DNA of 64,000 nt. Source: Rachicladosporium sp. CCFEE 5018. Taxonomy: Eukaryota; Ascomycota; Dothideomycetes; Cladosporiales; Cladosporiaceae. The number at the start of each line of letters is the position of its first letter. The first letter of the stretch is position 1. The DNA lies in the NCBI GenBank assembly GCA_002077045.2, contig KZ111143.1:1218422-1282421 (forward strand). Direction: 5' to 3'. Below, one piece after another: positions 55,085-64,000 of the stretch. Under the pieces are notes generated by a model, which did no database searches, was not told the origin of the DNA, and worked only from the letters and a program-made list of their open reading frames with translations. The position numbers and the translations under genes were made by a program.

Positions 55085-56814
55085 CTAAACAGGATACCCA
55101 GCAAACCCGACCTTCAACCTTCCCCTCGCGCCACCCACCCCTTCACTGCCCCACCCGCAGCTATCCTGCCACTGCTTCTCCTCAGCCCTAACAGCCAGTA
55201 ACGCTTGCTTACACTCCTCCGGTAGCTCGGCGATAAGCTCGTCGGGTATATCGCTCGGGCTGTTGGAGCTGAAGGGCGGGTTGAGGAAGGAGGAAGTGGA
55301 GGGGAAAGGGGAGAAAGAGGTCATGGGAGGGGATGTGTAGTGCGTGTCTATGACTGCGTGGGAGGAGGAGAGAGCGGCGGGGACTGGTGGGAAGAGGGAA
55401 TCCGAGGAGCTTGGAGGTGGAGGGGAGGCGTGGGAGGTGCCGTTCGTGAGCGTGAGTTGTGGGGTGGAGGTAGCAGGTGGGGGAGGGGTGATCTGCTCCC
55501 AGCGCACGTGCGTCGGCTGCATGATCGACGGCATGAACATGAGGTTCGTGTGCGTGTCGTAGACGCCCTCGTGCGTTTTCCGGCGGAGGGCCAGGGCGGC
55601 GGAGTTGAAACGGCTAGAATATCATGATCAGCACGAGCAAGCCGAATGAGTGAGGGATGGAGAGCAAGACGTACCCCGCCTCTCGAGCATGCATATACTG
55701 CCAATTCCCCACCGTAATCCCCGTCCTCCTCTTCCCACCACCAGGCACGCCTGGCTTCCCAGCCGGCTGCGGCCCAGCAGGCTGGATCTTATAGACGTCA
55801 CTAGCGCCGAACCACGCAACGTACCGATTGCGATTATAGTCCGTGCCTTCCCCAGCATTGACGAGACTGTCATTCGGATCCGCCAGCTCGCCCTCGACAT
55901 CCCCATTCGCGCGGCCTTCGGAGACTTTATAGTCATCTACGACTTTCTTCCCCGCGACTACGATCTTAGCGCCAAATTCCCGGAACACTGAGCGCGCGGT
56001 GACAACGCCTATATTACGGCCTTTGTAGCTGTTGGGCAGGATGTCCCGTTCTATAAGATCCTTCTTCTCCGCGTCCCCAAGTAGGACTTTGAACAGTTTC
56101 GGATGCTTGTTGAAGAACAGATAGCTATCGCGGAAGCCACAACATCGCGCGGGCTCAGTAGACAGCATGTACAGTCTCTCGCCGCGGCCGATGATCTTGA
56201 AGGTCCGCACGCGGTATTCGCGGTCTCCTGAGAGGTGGCCGAATTCGTCGACTTTCTCTTCACCCTCGGCGTCGAAGTCTAGCTGGGCGTCGTCGTGGAG
56301 GACTTCAAACTTTTGTCCATCGACCATGACGTACTGGTCTGCAGCTGGCTGGGTCACTCGTCTACGGGCAGGCAGACTCCTTCGTCCCGCTGCTGCGCCG
56401 CCTCGGCCTCTCGGTCGCCGTCGATATGGAGTGCCAGACTCGGACTCATCATCGGCAGGCTCGGGGGTGCGCATGCTCGCTCGTGCGCCACCTCGTGAGC
56501 GTTTCCCGCCTCGAGGTTTGCGGCCAGGGATGGAGGTGATTGTGGGCTCGCCATCTTCGTCGTCGTTGTCGCCTGCTGCGGGGGTGCCGGGTTCTTCGTC
56601 GAGGTCTTCTTCCCCTTCAGCTACTTCCTCGCCTTCGCCGTCGGCGTCGATCATGTCCTCGTCATCTTCGTATACTATCGCAGACTCTCGTTCTGGGGTG
56701 TCGTGTCAGTGGATCTTGCTTGTGGTAGTACGCATGTATATGGCAGCACATACTAGGAGTTCCAAGCGAGTCACGCTTCTTGGAGAAGCCCTTGTGGCCT
56801 TTCTTGAACGGCAT
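55085..56814 (-). CDS. NPL6: RSC7/NPL6, chromatin remodelling complex subunit
   Basis: Subunit of the RSC (or SWI/SNF, as Swp82) nucleosome remodeller in the nucleus. Exons are 56754-56814, 55675-56692 and 55085-55613 with two 61-base introns; the product is 535 residues. Exon 1 gives the basic start MPFKKGHKGFSKKRDSLGTP, followed by an acidic and Arg/Gly-rich disordered stretch to about 165. The RSC7/Swp82 domain runs from about 168 to 410, with DEFGHLSGDREYRVRTF, LYMLSTEPARCCGFRDSYLFFNKH in two pieces, SYKGRNIGVVTARSVFREFG and ELADPND. Splicing rebuilds HAREAGRFN and then HTNLMFMPSIMQPTHVRWE. The tail is Pro/Ser-rich. Reading through either intron ends the protein early. Divergent from RPT5. 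Confidence 0.93.
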
Positions 56815-57116
56815 GGCGACAGCAGCGGGGTAACGTGACTTTCCACTGCGGACGTGTGAAGTGAGGTTCTTGGGGAGACGCGACTGAGTCGCGTAGATTT
56901 GCCAGCGCCGGGGAAGAGGCGGAACTGGTCCCGCACACTGTAGCTTGCATACGCCTCGTCTTGTGCCTACACATGCGATCACTGAGAGTATACATCGTTC
57001 AATTACACCAAACGACATAATCCAAACACGACTGCGCCCAGACCAAGTTCATTGACTGAAGTATATCAGGTCGTCCGCCACACGACTCGTACAACATCTC
57101 ACACAACACATCAATC
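56815..57116. promoter_or_regulatory. Divergent promoter region of RSC7 and RPT5
   Basis: 302 bases between two outward-facing starts. It contains an odd 15-base palindrome and a PACE-like nonamer (listed separately). No ORF. Confidence 0.6.
56879..56906. promoter_or_regulatory. 15-base palindrome CGCGACTGAGTCGCG next to a PACE-like site
   Basis: Bases 56879-56893 form a perfect inverted repeat of 7-base arms around one base, with a TGAGTC core like bZIP sites. At 56898-56906 the minus strand reads GCTGGCAAA, eight of nine bases matching the proteasome-associated control element GGTGGCAAA bound by Rpn4 in yeasts. Its position upstream of a proteasome ATPase gene is suggestive; chance is not excluded. 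Confidence 0.35.
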
Positions 57117-58621
57117 ATGTCCACACTCGAGGACCTCGACGATCTGGAGCGTGAGGGAGACAAGGAGGACAAGAAGGACGACGATGCGTCCAAGAAACCC
57201 ACAGAAGGCGGCGACGCCGACATGACCGATGCAGACAAGAAAGACGCCAAACCCGAGCCCGAGGAAGATCCCATAGACATGGAGATCCTCAACTCAAACA
57301 CCCGCGACATCAACTCCCGCCGCCGCCTGCTCGAGAACGACACCCGCATAATGAAGTCCGAATTCCAGCGACTAACCCACGAGAAGACGGCGATGGGCGA
57401 GAAGATCAAGGACAACGTGGACAAGATCGACAACAACCGGCAATTACCCTACCTCGTCGGCAACGTGGTGGAGATTCTCGATCTGGATGTCGAAGCGGAG
57501 GCGGCAGAGGAAGGTGCGAACATTGATCTCGACGCTACAAGAGTGGGCAAGAGCGCGGTGATCAAGACGTCCACACGGCAGACCATCTTCTTGCCACTGA
57601 TAGGCTTGGTGGATCACGAGAAGTTGAAGCCGGGTGATCTGATTGGAGTGAATAAAGACTCGTATCTAATTCTTGACACGCTGCCGGCGGAGTACGATAG
57701 CAGAGTGAAGGCTATGGAGGTCGATGAGAAGCCTACGGAGAAGTACACGGATGTCGGTGGGCTGGACAAACAGATTGAGGAGTTGGTTGAGGCGATCGTG
57801 TGGCCGATGAAGGAGGCGGAGAGGTTTAAGAAGATTGGGATTAAGGCGCCGAAGGGTACTGATAATGTCTATCTCCTACCCGCGTTTACAGCATGCTGAC
57901 AGCATACAGGCGCACTCATGTACGGCCCTCCCGGAACCGGCAAGACCCTCCTCGCCCGCGCCTGCGCCGCCCAAACAGACGCCACGTTCCTCAAACTCGC
58001 CGGCCCCCAACTAGTCCAAATGTTCATCGGTGACGGCGCCAAGCTCGTGCGCGACTGCTTCGCTCTAGCAAAGGAAAAGGCACCTTCAATCATCTTCATC
58101 GACGAGCTAGACGCCATCGGCACGAAGCGCTTCGACAGCGACAAATCCGGTGACCGCGAAGTTCAGCGCACTATGCTGGAACTCCTCAACCAACTTGACG
58201 GCTTCGCCTCAGACGACCGGATCAAAGTCCTCGCTGCCACCAACCGCGTTGACGTGCTAGACCCTGCCTTACTCCGTTCCGGTCGACTGGACAGGAAGAT
58301 TGAGTTCCCGCTTCCTAATGAGGAGGCCAGGGCGCAGATCATGCGCATCCACTCGAGGAAGATGACGGTCGATGATGGCGTGAATTGGGCGGAGCTGGCG
58401 AGGAGTACGGATGAGTTTGGCGGGGCGCAGTTGAAGGCTGTGTGTGTTGAGGCGGGGATGATTGCGCTGAGGACGGGGAAGAGCAAGATAGGGCATGAGA
58501 GTTATGTGGATGCTATTAGTGAGGTGCAGGCGAAGAAGAAGGTGAGTCTTGCTAACTGCGTGGAGATAAGGGAAAGGTTACTAATGTTATGGGGCAGGAC
58601 ACGGTCAACTTTTACGCATAG
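57117..58621 (+). CDS. RPT5: 26S proteasome regulatory ATPase Rpt5
   Basis: One of six AAA ATPases of the 19S base that unfold substrates and open the 20S gate. Exons 57117-57855, 57910-58541 and 58598-58621 with 54- and 56-base introns; 464 residues. The N-terminus is an acidic tail, then a coiled coil (about 60-110) and OB domain. The AAA domain has Walker A GPPGTGKT (252-259), Walker B IIFIDELDA (307-315), and the second region of homology TNRVDVLDPALLRSGRLDRK. The last 24-base exon adds DTVNFYA, restoring the C-terminal HbYX-type tail that docks into the 20S ring and is specific for Rpt5. Without the second splice the tail would be lost. Confidence 0.96.
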
Positions 58622-60343
58622 ACGGTGTTGGCTCTGGCTGCGGGGACGATGCCTCATGCGGGCGGATGTAATAACATACAGTATGATTACAACAGTGCAA
58701 ATGCTCGTTGCGCTTCGTCTGCTTCTTTACCGGAGTCTGGACTCTTGCTGCAGAGTGCGTGCAGCTTGCTACCATGCAGTATGCCTTCTTGCATGCACCA
58801 TTACGCGACTTGCCGCGTTGCACCCCTTAGTCCCACACTCCTGCTGATTGCTCACAGCCATCCAACGACGTCGTAACACAAAACATATACACCACTACTC
58901 GCGCACCGACTCCTTCTGCTTCCACTTCCACTTATACTCCCATCTCCATCACTCTCCTCATTTTGGTTTACTGGTCGACATTCCTCTGGTCACATTTCCT
59001 TCTTATATACACCTCTTCCAGCGCATCCATTCGTGCAGTCAAGCACATTCCTAGCCTTGGCGGTGTCTCGACGCAGCATCGATGACAGAGCTAGCTTCGC
59101 TCATTGCTCTCGCCTCTGTCACACCAGCCTCCGCTGGGTCTTCGCTGGTGGCGCCGGGTCATACTGACCTTGCTCACCGCTGCGAAAGGCGCACTCTGCA
59201 CGCCTAAGGTTCTTGCTCGTCGGCTGGCAAAACATCAAAGACTGGGTGTGCGTGCGTGGTGAGTACTGCTTCTAGGCTTGGTGAGCTGGATTGCTTTGCT
59301 GACTGTGTCCTGAGTATCAGTACCGCCGTTGAGGTGAAAGTTCCCACAAGCAATCCGGCCTCACCACCTCACTCTGTTCCCCGACATCTCGGCGGAACTT
59401 TCTAGCATCCAGGCTCTACACGCATTTGACTGCTTCGCGGCGCCTTCTACGCCTCAGCATCCTGGGACCATCTTCCGCAAGCGGCTGTCACTGGCGTTCC
59501 CATCACTATATCAGATTGGCGCTGCTATGTGCCCCAGAGTCTCGCAGACGTCTCGTCGCGTCCGGCAGCCCACAACCAACGGCCGTCAATGCAACCCTGG
59601 TCGACTCACGGCGCACAGGTTCTTGCTCTTCGTCGTCTACAACACCCTACTGCGCCAGCGAGTCATGAAGCGAGTGCGTTTCAGGCCAGGCGCTCATATG
59701 GACTGATTGCCGGACGAGGCCATCTGGAAGATACTGGGCGCTACGGCTGTGGAATTTGTGAGCGATGTCGTAGCAGAGCGGTGCCGCAGGAGGTGGAAAG
59801 TGTTGTGACTAGCAACTGGTTGCGCTGATCCATAGCTGGATGGGAACGAGCACCGCATAGCGTAGCTGCACGAGTGAGCGCGATACGGAAATGGCAACGG
59901 GCGACGACCGAGCTGCGTGCGTACGCGCAGCGCCGCGACAAGTCGCATCCTGTGCGAATAGAGCGTCAGCCACCGCCTCTCCGGGATCTGGAGTTGATTT
60001 GCATCTGAATTCTGCCGGCTTGCATCGCAATATGTGGCACCAACCTTCGACACTCTGTTCTACGCTGGCGTATCTTACCAGCTCTTCGACAATCGGACGT
60101 GCCTTGCCATCGATTGGCGTCTCGTCGACTTCACTTCTCCAAGATGCCGAAAGAGATGAGCACATGCTCGAGCTGGCTCCTGGCACTTCACTGTAGAAGG
60201 CAGCCCGTGATCGCGGGCTTTTGCACGACTACTGACGGCCATGCGCTGGTATTCGTCCAACACTCGACACTCGATCGTCTTGCGCAACACTGCGACCACC
60301 CTGGGACGAATACAGCTCTACAGACCAAGAGAATAGACCTACA
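58622..60343. other. Long region between RPT5 and the small Cys-rich gene; possible broken or spliced gene
   Basis: 1.7 kb. About 58900-59050 is strongly pyrimidine-rich, like a fungal promoter or 5' UTR. An intron-like unit with GTGAGT donor, GCTGAC branch and CAG acceptor lies near 59271-59320. Downstream, open frames with protein-like composition switch phase: about 59341-59706, then 59710-59808 (starting LPDEAIWKIL, F-box-like), 59829-59990 and 59998-60157. They do not join by convincing introns. Either a decayed gene, an unresolved multi-exon gene, or chance in GC-rich DNA. Confidence 0.25.
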
Positions 60344-60741
60344 ATGCTGCCAAACCAGGATACCAAGCCACTGCCAAAGAGTAGACCTGCGACTACCCAA
60401 CCTGCCAGCAATGATACTCAACGGTACTGACACAGCCAACAAAAGATCATGGTGGCAATGGAGTCCACCACTGCCCCATCTGCAAGGGACAGATGAACAG
60501 TCGCGCCACACGTAGAGGCTACTGCGACATTCACTTCGTGCTCTGCCACTCGCCGAACCATGCTGGACAGGAGTTTCCGACGCTGAAGGGGACCAATTGT
60601 ATCAAGTGTGTGGAGATCACCGCTGCGACGGAGGCAAAGGAGGCCAAGGAGAGGAAGGTGAGGCGTGAGAAGCAAGTTGCGGATGCTATTGAGAAGAAGA
60701 AAGCGGAGGGTGCTAAGAAGGCTGGGGGCGGCGGGAAGTGA
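60344..60741 (+). CDS. Small Cys/His-rich protein, function unknown
   Basis: Model: exons 60344-60380 and 60446-60741 with a 65-base intron (GTAGAC donor, CTGAC 17 bases before AAAAG acceptor), giving 110 residues. The body reads HHCPICKGQMNSR, RRGYCDIHFVLCHSPNH and TNCIKCVEI. That is several CxxC- and CxxH-like pairs suited to zinc binding. A charged Lys/Glu/Ala helix and a Gly-Lys end follow. If translation started at the internal ATG at 60493 the first CxxC pair would be lost, which is why I prefer the spliced model. I recognise no named family. Convergent with the APH-like gene 257 bases away. Confidence 0.5.
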
Positions 60742-60998
60742 AGTTGTTGGTGGAGTGATGAGACCTGAACGTTTGGATGTCAAATCTGGCGCAGACCGTG
60801 CAATCACTTCAAGGGACGTGAGACAAGGGACGTGAAAAGGCCGGAACCCGAGCTGCAATGCGAGACCTTTGTGGTTGGAGAAGTCAGCTGCGGATATATT
60901 ACAATGATACAATACATATGGCGGGTGAGAGATACCTTGTGCGTGATCGACTTAGACTCACATGAACTCTGAACATTTAAGCTACAACGCCAATATGA

Positions 60999-62414
60999 TT
61001 AATCAAGTGCAACAGAGTTAGCCATTCCAATGTCTTCTCCTTCACTTTCGTCCTCCGAATCCGGCACCCAATCCATCACTCCACCATACGCCTGATCTGT
61101 CTGCGCCTCCCACTCACTCCTCTTGTCCCTATTGACATAAGCCCTAGTCATACTTGCTTCCATACTCTCTGGCACCCATCTACAGTTCATGAACTTGTGC
61201 TTGAAGTCGTTCATCCTCTGGTTCTTCTCTCGAAAGCTGCGCTTCACGTTCTCGCGATCTGCAGAGCCTTGAGGAAAGTGATTGGCGATGCACCGCACAA
61301 GCCGTTTGCGGAGAATCTGGTTGTCGGCGTAACGGTCCGTGCACCAGTAAATGTCTTGGATGAAGATTGGGTACTCGCAAAGATAGTATAGGGGACCGGT
61401 GTAAGCGTAGTCCCAGTCTATGATTGCGCTGAGCTTGGGCCCACGCTCAGCAGTGGGAGGCAGGAAGAGCATGTTGTAGTCGTCGAAGTCGTTGTGGGTG
61501 AGGCGATATGGCGCATGGTAGATTGGGTTGGATGTGTCCATGTCTAGGAAGCTGTGTAGATCGTCCTTGATGCCGGGAAAGTGCATGCTGCTTTCTGGAC
61601 CGTGACCTTGCAGGTACGAGATCATGAGGTCTGCGGTAGTGGCAAAGGGCGCTTCGCAAGGCACATCTGTGAGGTTGCTGGGCCATAGCGGTGGGCCTAA
61701 AGTGCCGTGGGCGTTCAGTGAGCCGGCCAAGTCAAACTTCAGACTGGCGAGCTGAGCGATGACATCTGCAAGCTGCTCAATGACTTCAATCTTGTGTGCG
61801 AGAGTCAGGTCGACCCAGATACTACCCAACTGCACGCCCTCCATCCGCTCGATCAGCGTGAACACAGCACCGACGGCATGATTAGGATTCGGATTGACAA
61901 AGTATGTCTGCGGCACCGGTATCGTAGTATGCTTCCACAAGTAGTCGATAGTCGCCAGCTCGCTCTCCAGTACGCTGAGCGGTGTCGCCTTCCGAAGAAA
62001 TCGGCCGATGCAGGACCACCCATCCGCGAAGTGAAGTACGCGGACCTCGTGGTGACTACCACTATGCAGCTCTGTCATGTCGATACATGCGCCGTGGACG
62101 CCGGGAAGGTAGTAGTCGGCGATGTGTCGCAGTGCATCGAGATTGATAACCAGAGGTAGCGGATCGCCTGATTCTTCAATCTCGTTTGCCTCTTGAGTTT
62201 CCTCCTTCGACAGATCGGGTGCGCCAACGGCGGCAGGGATTTCCTCATCTTCAGGGTCAGCTGGTGCGCCATCGTCCTCATCGTCGCTTATAGTCGGTGA
62301 AGGTGACATATCACCATAGGGCCAGCGCACTGTCTTGCGTGGGAGGCCATCGGCAGAGCTCGTAAGCTGACCATCGTTGCACTCGGACGCTATGTGATGT
62401 GGTGATTGATCCAT
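60999..62414 (-). CDS. Aminoglycoside phosphotransferase (APH)-like kinase
   Basis: Member of the large fungal family of APH/choline-kinase-fold proteins; substrates are mostly unknown and drug resistance is not implied. 471 residues in one exon. An acidic disordered N-terminus (1-85) precedes the fold. The Brenner-type catalytic loop is LTHNDFDDYNML at about 305-316 (Asp309, Asn314), and the metal-binding motif is IIDWDYA at 331-337. A hydrophobic region at about 180-225 (VFTLIERMEGVQL) corresponds to the N-lobe/hinge. The tail is acidic. It lies upstream of and codirectional with SCH9. Confidence 0.8.
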   Translation of the reverse strand: MDQSPHHIASECNDGQLTSSADGLPRKTVRWPYGDMSPSPTISDDEDDGAPADPEDEEIPAAVGAPDLSKEETQEANEIEESGDPLPLVINLDALRHIADYYLPGVHGACIDMTELHSGSHHEVRVLHFADGWSCIGRFLRKATPLSVLESELATIDYLWKHTTIPVPQTYFVNPNPNHAVGAVFTLIERMEGVQLGSIWVDLTLAHKIEVIEQLADVIAQLASLKFDLAGSLNAHGTLGPPLWPSNLTDVPCEAPFATTADLMISYLQGHGPESSMHFPGIKDDLHSFLDMDTSNPIYHAPYRLTHNDFDDYNMLFLPPTAERGPKLSAIIDWDYAYTGPLYYLCEYPIFIQDIYWCTDRYADNQILRKRLVRCIANHFPQGSADRENVKRSFREKNQRMNDFKHKFMNCRWVPESMEASMTRAYVNRDKRSEWEAQTDQAYGGVMDWVPDSEDESEGEDIGMANSVALD

Positions 62415-62976
62415 GTACAGCTCAGAATAGCTTTATGGTGTATGCAACTTGAACAGAGTGTGTCTAGTTTTAATGACGTGGTCCGGACGAGACAAGCTTG
62501 CTGTTCTTGACGAAGGAAGGCACGACCCTCATCTAGAACGTCCAGCAGAGAAAGCGAGTGTCTGTCTTGCTGTGAAAACACAAGTAGGGGCGCATGCCAG
62601 GGCGTGACTCACTCATGATCTGATCTACTATCTTCATTTCACTTCGTCTTATTAGCCGGGAAACCTGGATCTTACTGATGTTGACATCTGCACATTCACC
62701 TTCGCGAAAGGCCTGAGGCGCACAAGCACATCTACATTGACCGAGCTTATCAATGCGAGCATACAATAACGCTGCGTTGTCGTGACCTCCCAGGGGCTTT
62801 GTCAGGCAAACGCCATCGCCAGAGAAACGCCATTCCATGCACCGCGTAACGCTCCCAATCATCCGAACCTAACGAGTACCACCGAGATTCAATGGTGTGG
62901 CGTTGCCACGCCTACTCTGTCCTCCCTCTCACGAAGCGCCTACCCCGACCAGATCATGTCTCGTTGTTCGCAGTGA
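62415..62976. other. Intergenic region, APH-like gene to SCH9
   Basis: 562 bases holding the SCH9 3' flank and APH-like promoter. No gene, RNA or repeat recognised. Confidence 0.5.
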
Positions 62977-64000
62977 TCATATATCATCAAGCATCCCGTG
63001 ATTGAAGTCCCCGTCTGCACTGCTCTGTGAAGTCTCAACGCCAGTCATACGCTCGCCATTTCTCGATTGGTCGAAGCCCTGCCCAGGCTTCTCCTCCTGT
63101 GGACTTCTCGTATCGATGTCTCGTCCAACATACTGCTGCTCAAGTGTGCTTTCGTCCACAAAGGTGAAGCCCTTGAACTGGTTCTGCATTGTAGGGCTGA
63201 GTGGAGTACTGTCAATGTTCGCGCCAGTAGCGAGAGCAGCAGCGCGTGCATTGAGCGATGATGCATTTGCTCCGTTGAGAGCGTTGGTGAATTCCGGGTC
63301 GAAGTTGCTCGTGTCCAGCTCGCCCTTCAACTTAGGCTTGAAGGGTGGCGTGATGCTCTTCTTGCTCAGCTTAGCCCAGTCGACGTCTGCGAAGAAAGCG
63401 TGCTCCATCAGCTCCTCTGCGTCGTTCTTAGCGCCGAGACGGTGAGCTGGGTTGCGATTCAGTAGACCCTTGACGAAGTTGCGACCCTCGTTGCTGAGCG
63501 CATCGCGAGGGAAGCGAACCTTGCCAAAGGCAATGTTCTTATACATTTGTTGCGTGTCTTCGGCGTAGAAGGGCGACCAGCCACAGCACATCTCGAAGAC
63601 AAGCACGCCAAGAGACCAGAAGTCGACCATCTTGGTGTAGCCTTGCTCGTCGAGAAGAACTTCAGGGGCGAGGTATTCCGTGGTGCCGCAGAAGGTATTA
63701 GTCGTGTCATTCTTTGCTAAGTTTGCCTTTGACAATCCAAAGTCGCAAAGTGCGATGTGTCCGTTGGCGTCCAGAAGAATGTTTTCGGGCTTCAAATCGC
63801 GGTAGACGATATCGTACTGATGCAGGTGGCGCAGCGCAAGAATTAGCTCTGCAATGTAGAACTTCGCTCGGTCCTCCAAGAAGCGTCCCTCCTTCTGCAA
63901 GTGCCAGAACAGCTCACCGCCTGACATGTAGTCCGTGACGAGGTACAGATCTGCAGCAGTCTGGAAGGAGAACTTCAGTCCTACGATGAAGGGCGACTCT
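62977..64000 (-). CDS. SCH9: AGC protein kinase Sch9, C-terminal part, runs off right edge
   Basis: Sch9 is the TORC1-controlled AGC kinase (S6K/Akt-like) governing growth, ribosome synthesis and stress in fungi. 340 residues plus stop are visible; the frame is open to the window edge and starts mid N-lobe at SPFIVGLKFSFQT. Visible features are YRDLKPENIL (catalytic loop), DFGLSK (metal), TTNTFCGTTEYLAPE (activation loop) and the AGC tail. The tail includes a TPLSP turn motif and the hydrophobic motif FKGFTFVDES, the site class phosphorylated by TORC1 in yeast Sch9. A disordered tail follows. The N-terminal C2-like part expected for Sch9 lies outside. It differs from PKA by the long post-motif tail. 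Confidence 0.93.
   Translation of the reverse strand, partial: ESPFIVGLKFSFQTAADLYLVTDYMSGGELFWHLQKEGRFLEDRAKFYIAELILALRHLHQYDIVYRDLKPENILLDANGHIALCDFGLSKANLAKNDTTNTFCGTTEYLAPEVLLDEQGYTKMVDFWSLGVLVFEMCCGWSPFYAEDTQQMYKNIAFGKVRFPRDALSNEGRNFVKGLLNRNPAHRLGAKNDAEELMEHAFFADVDWAKLSKKSITPPFKPKLKGELDTSNFDPEFTNALNGANASSLNARAAALATGANIDSTPLSPTMQNQFKGFTFVDESTLEQQYVGRDIDTRSPQEEKPGQGFDQSRNGERMTGVETSQSSADGDFNHGMLDDI

Noticed and set aside
60999..62414. Antibiotic resistance gene reading of the APH-like protein
   Set aside because: Fungal APH-fold proteins are a large diverse family; nothing here points to aminoglycoside modification.

Overview
The window is fungal nuclear DNA, most likely from a filamentous ascomycete or black yeast of the Dothideomycetes. 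Coding sequence is GC-rich. Introns are short (47-65 bases where I could place them), with GT..AG ends and CTRAY-like branch sites. The proteins are typical ascomycete housekeeping proteins: INO80, RSC, proteasome, SSU processome, AAR2, VIP1 and SCH9. There are also a carbohydrate-binding (CBM1) secreted protein and a CPS1-like family 2 glycosyltransferase. The class assignment is inference and the species is not determined.

Layout. Bases 1-26293 (copy A) and 26394-52686 (copy B) are two versions of one gene block in the same order and orientation, separated by exactly 100 N. Each copy holds 11 genes: MFS sugar transporter (+, 5' end missing), IES6 (-), AAR2 (+), VIP1 (-), UTP21 (+), a CBM1/Cys-repeat secreted protein (-), a CPS1-like GT2 (+), a peroxisomal MaoC hydratase (+), guanine deaminase (+), an HSM3/PSMD5-like proteasome chaperone (-) and the UDP-GlcNAc pathway mutase PCM1 (-). 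PCM1 is cut by the gap in copy A and complete in copy B. Both copies begin at exactly the same nucleotide inside the transporter. The window therefore probably starts at a contig edge, and the tandem order may be a scaffolding artefact that places two haplotypes or homeologs head to tail.

Divergence between the copies is patchy. Hand-counted blocks run from about 1% to about 19% within single genes, some switching over a few tens of bases. Some intergenic DNA no longer aligns by eye. This suggests old, diverged copies with gene-conversion-like patches, as expected for a hybrid or duplicated genome. Copy A UTP21 carries a 4-base deletion that breaks its reading frame; all other complete genes are intact in both copies.

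Bases 52687-64000 occur once: the 5' part of PCM1 B, mitochondrial ribosomal protein mL40 (+), RSC7/NPL6 (-), proteasome ATPase RPT5 (+), a small Cys/His-rich protein (+), an APH-like kinase (-) and the C-terminal part of SCH9 kinase (-, running off the right edge). RSC7 and RPT5 share a 302-base divergent promoter with a palindrome and a PACE-like site.

I see no CRISPR array, transposon, tRNA, rRNA or biosynthetic cluster, and no clearly new multi-gene system. The most interesting content is the duplicated block with mosaic divergence and the secreted protein with three CBM1 domains and four copies of a six-cysteine module.
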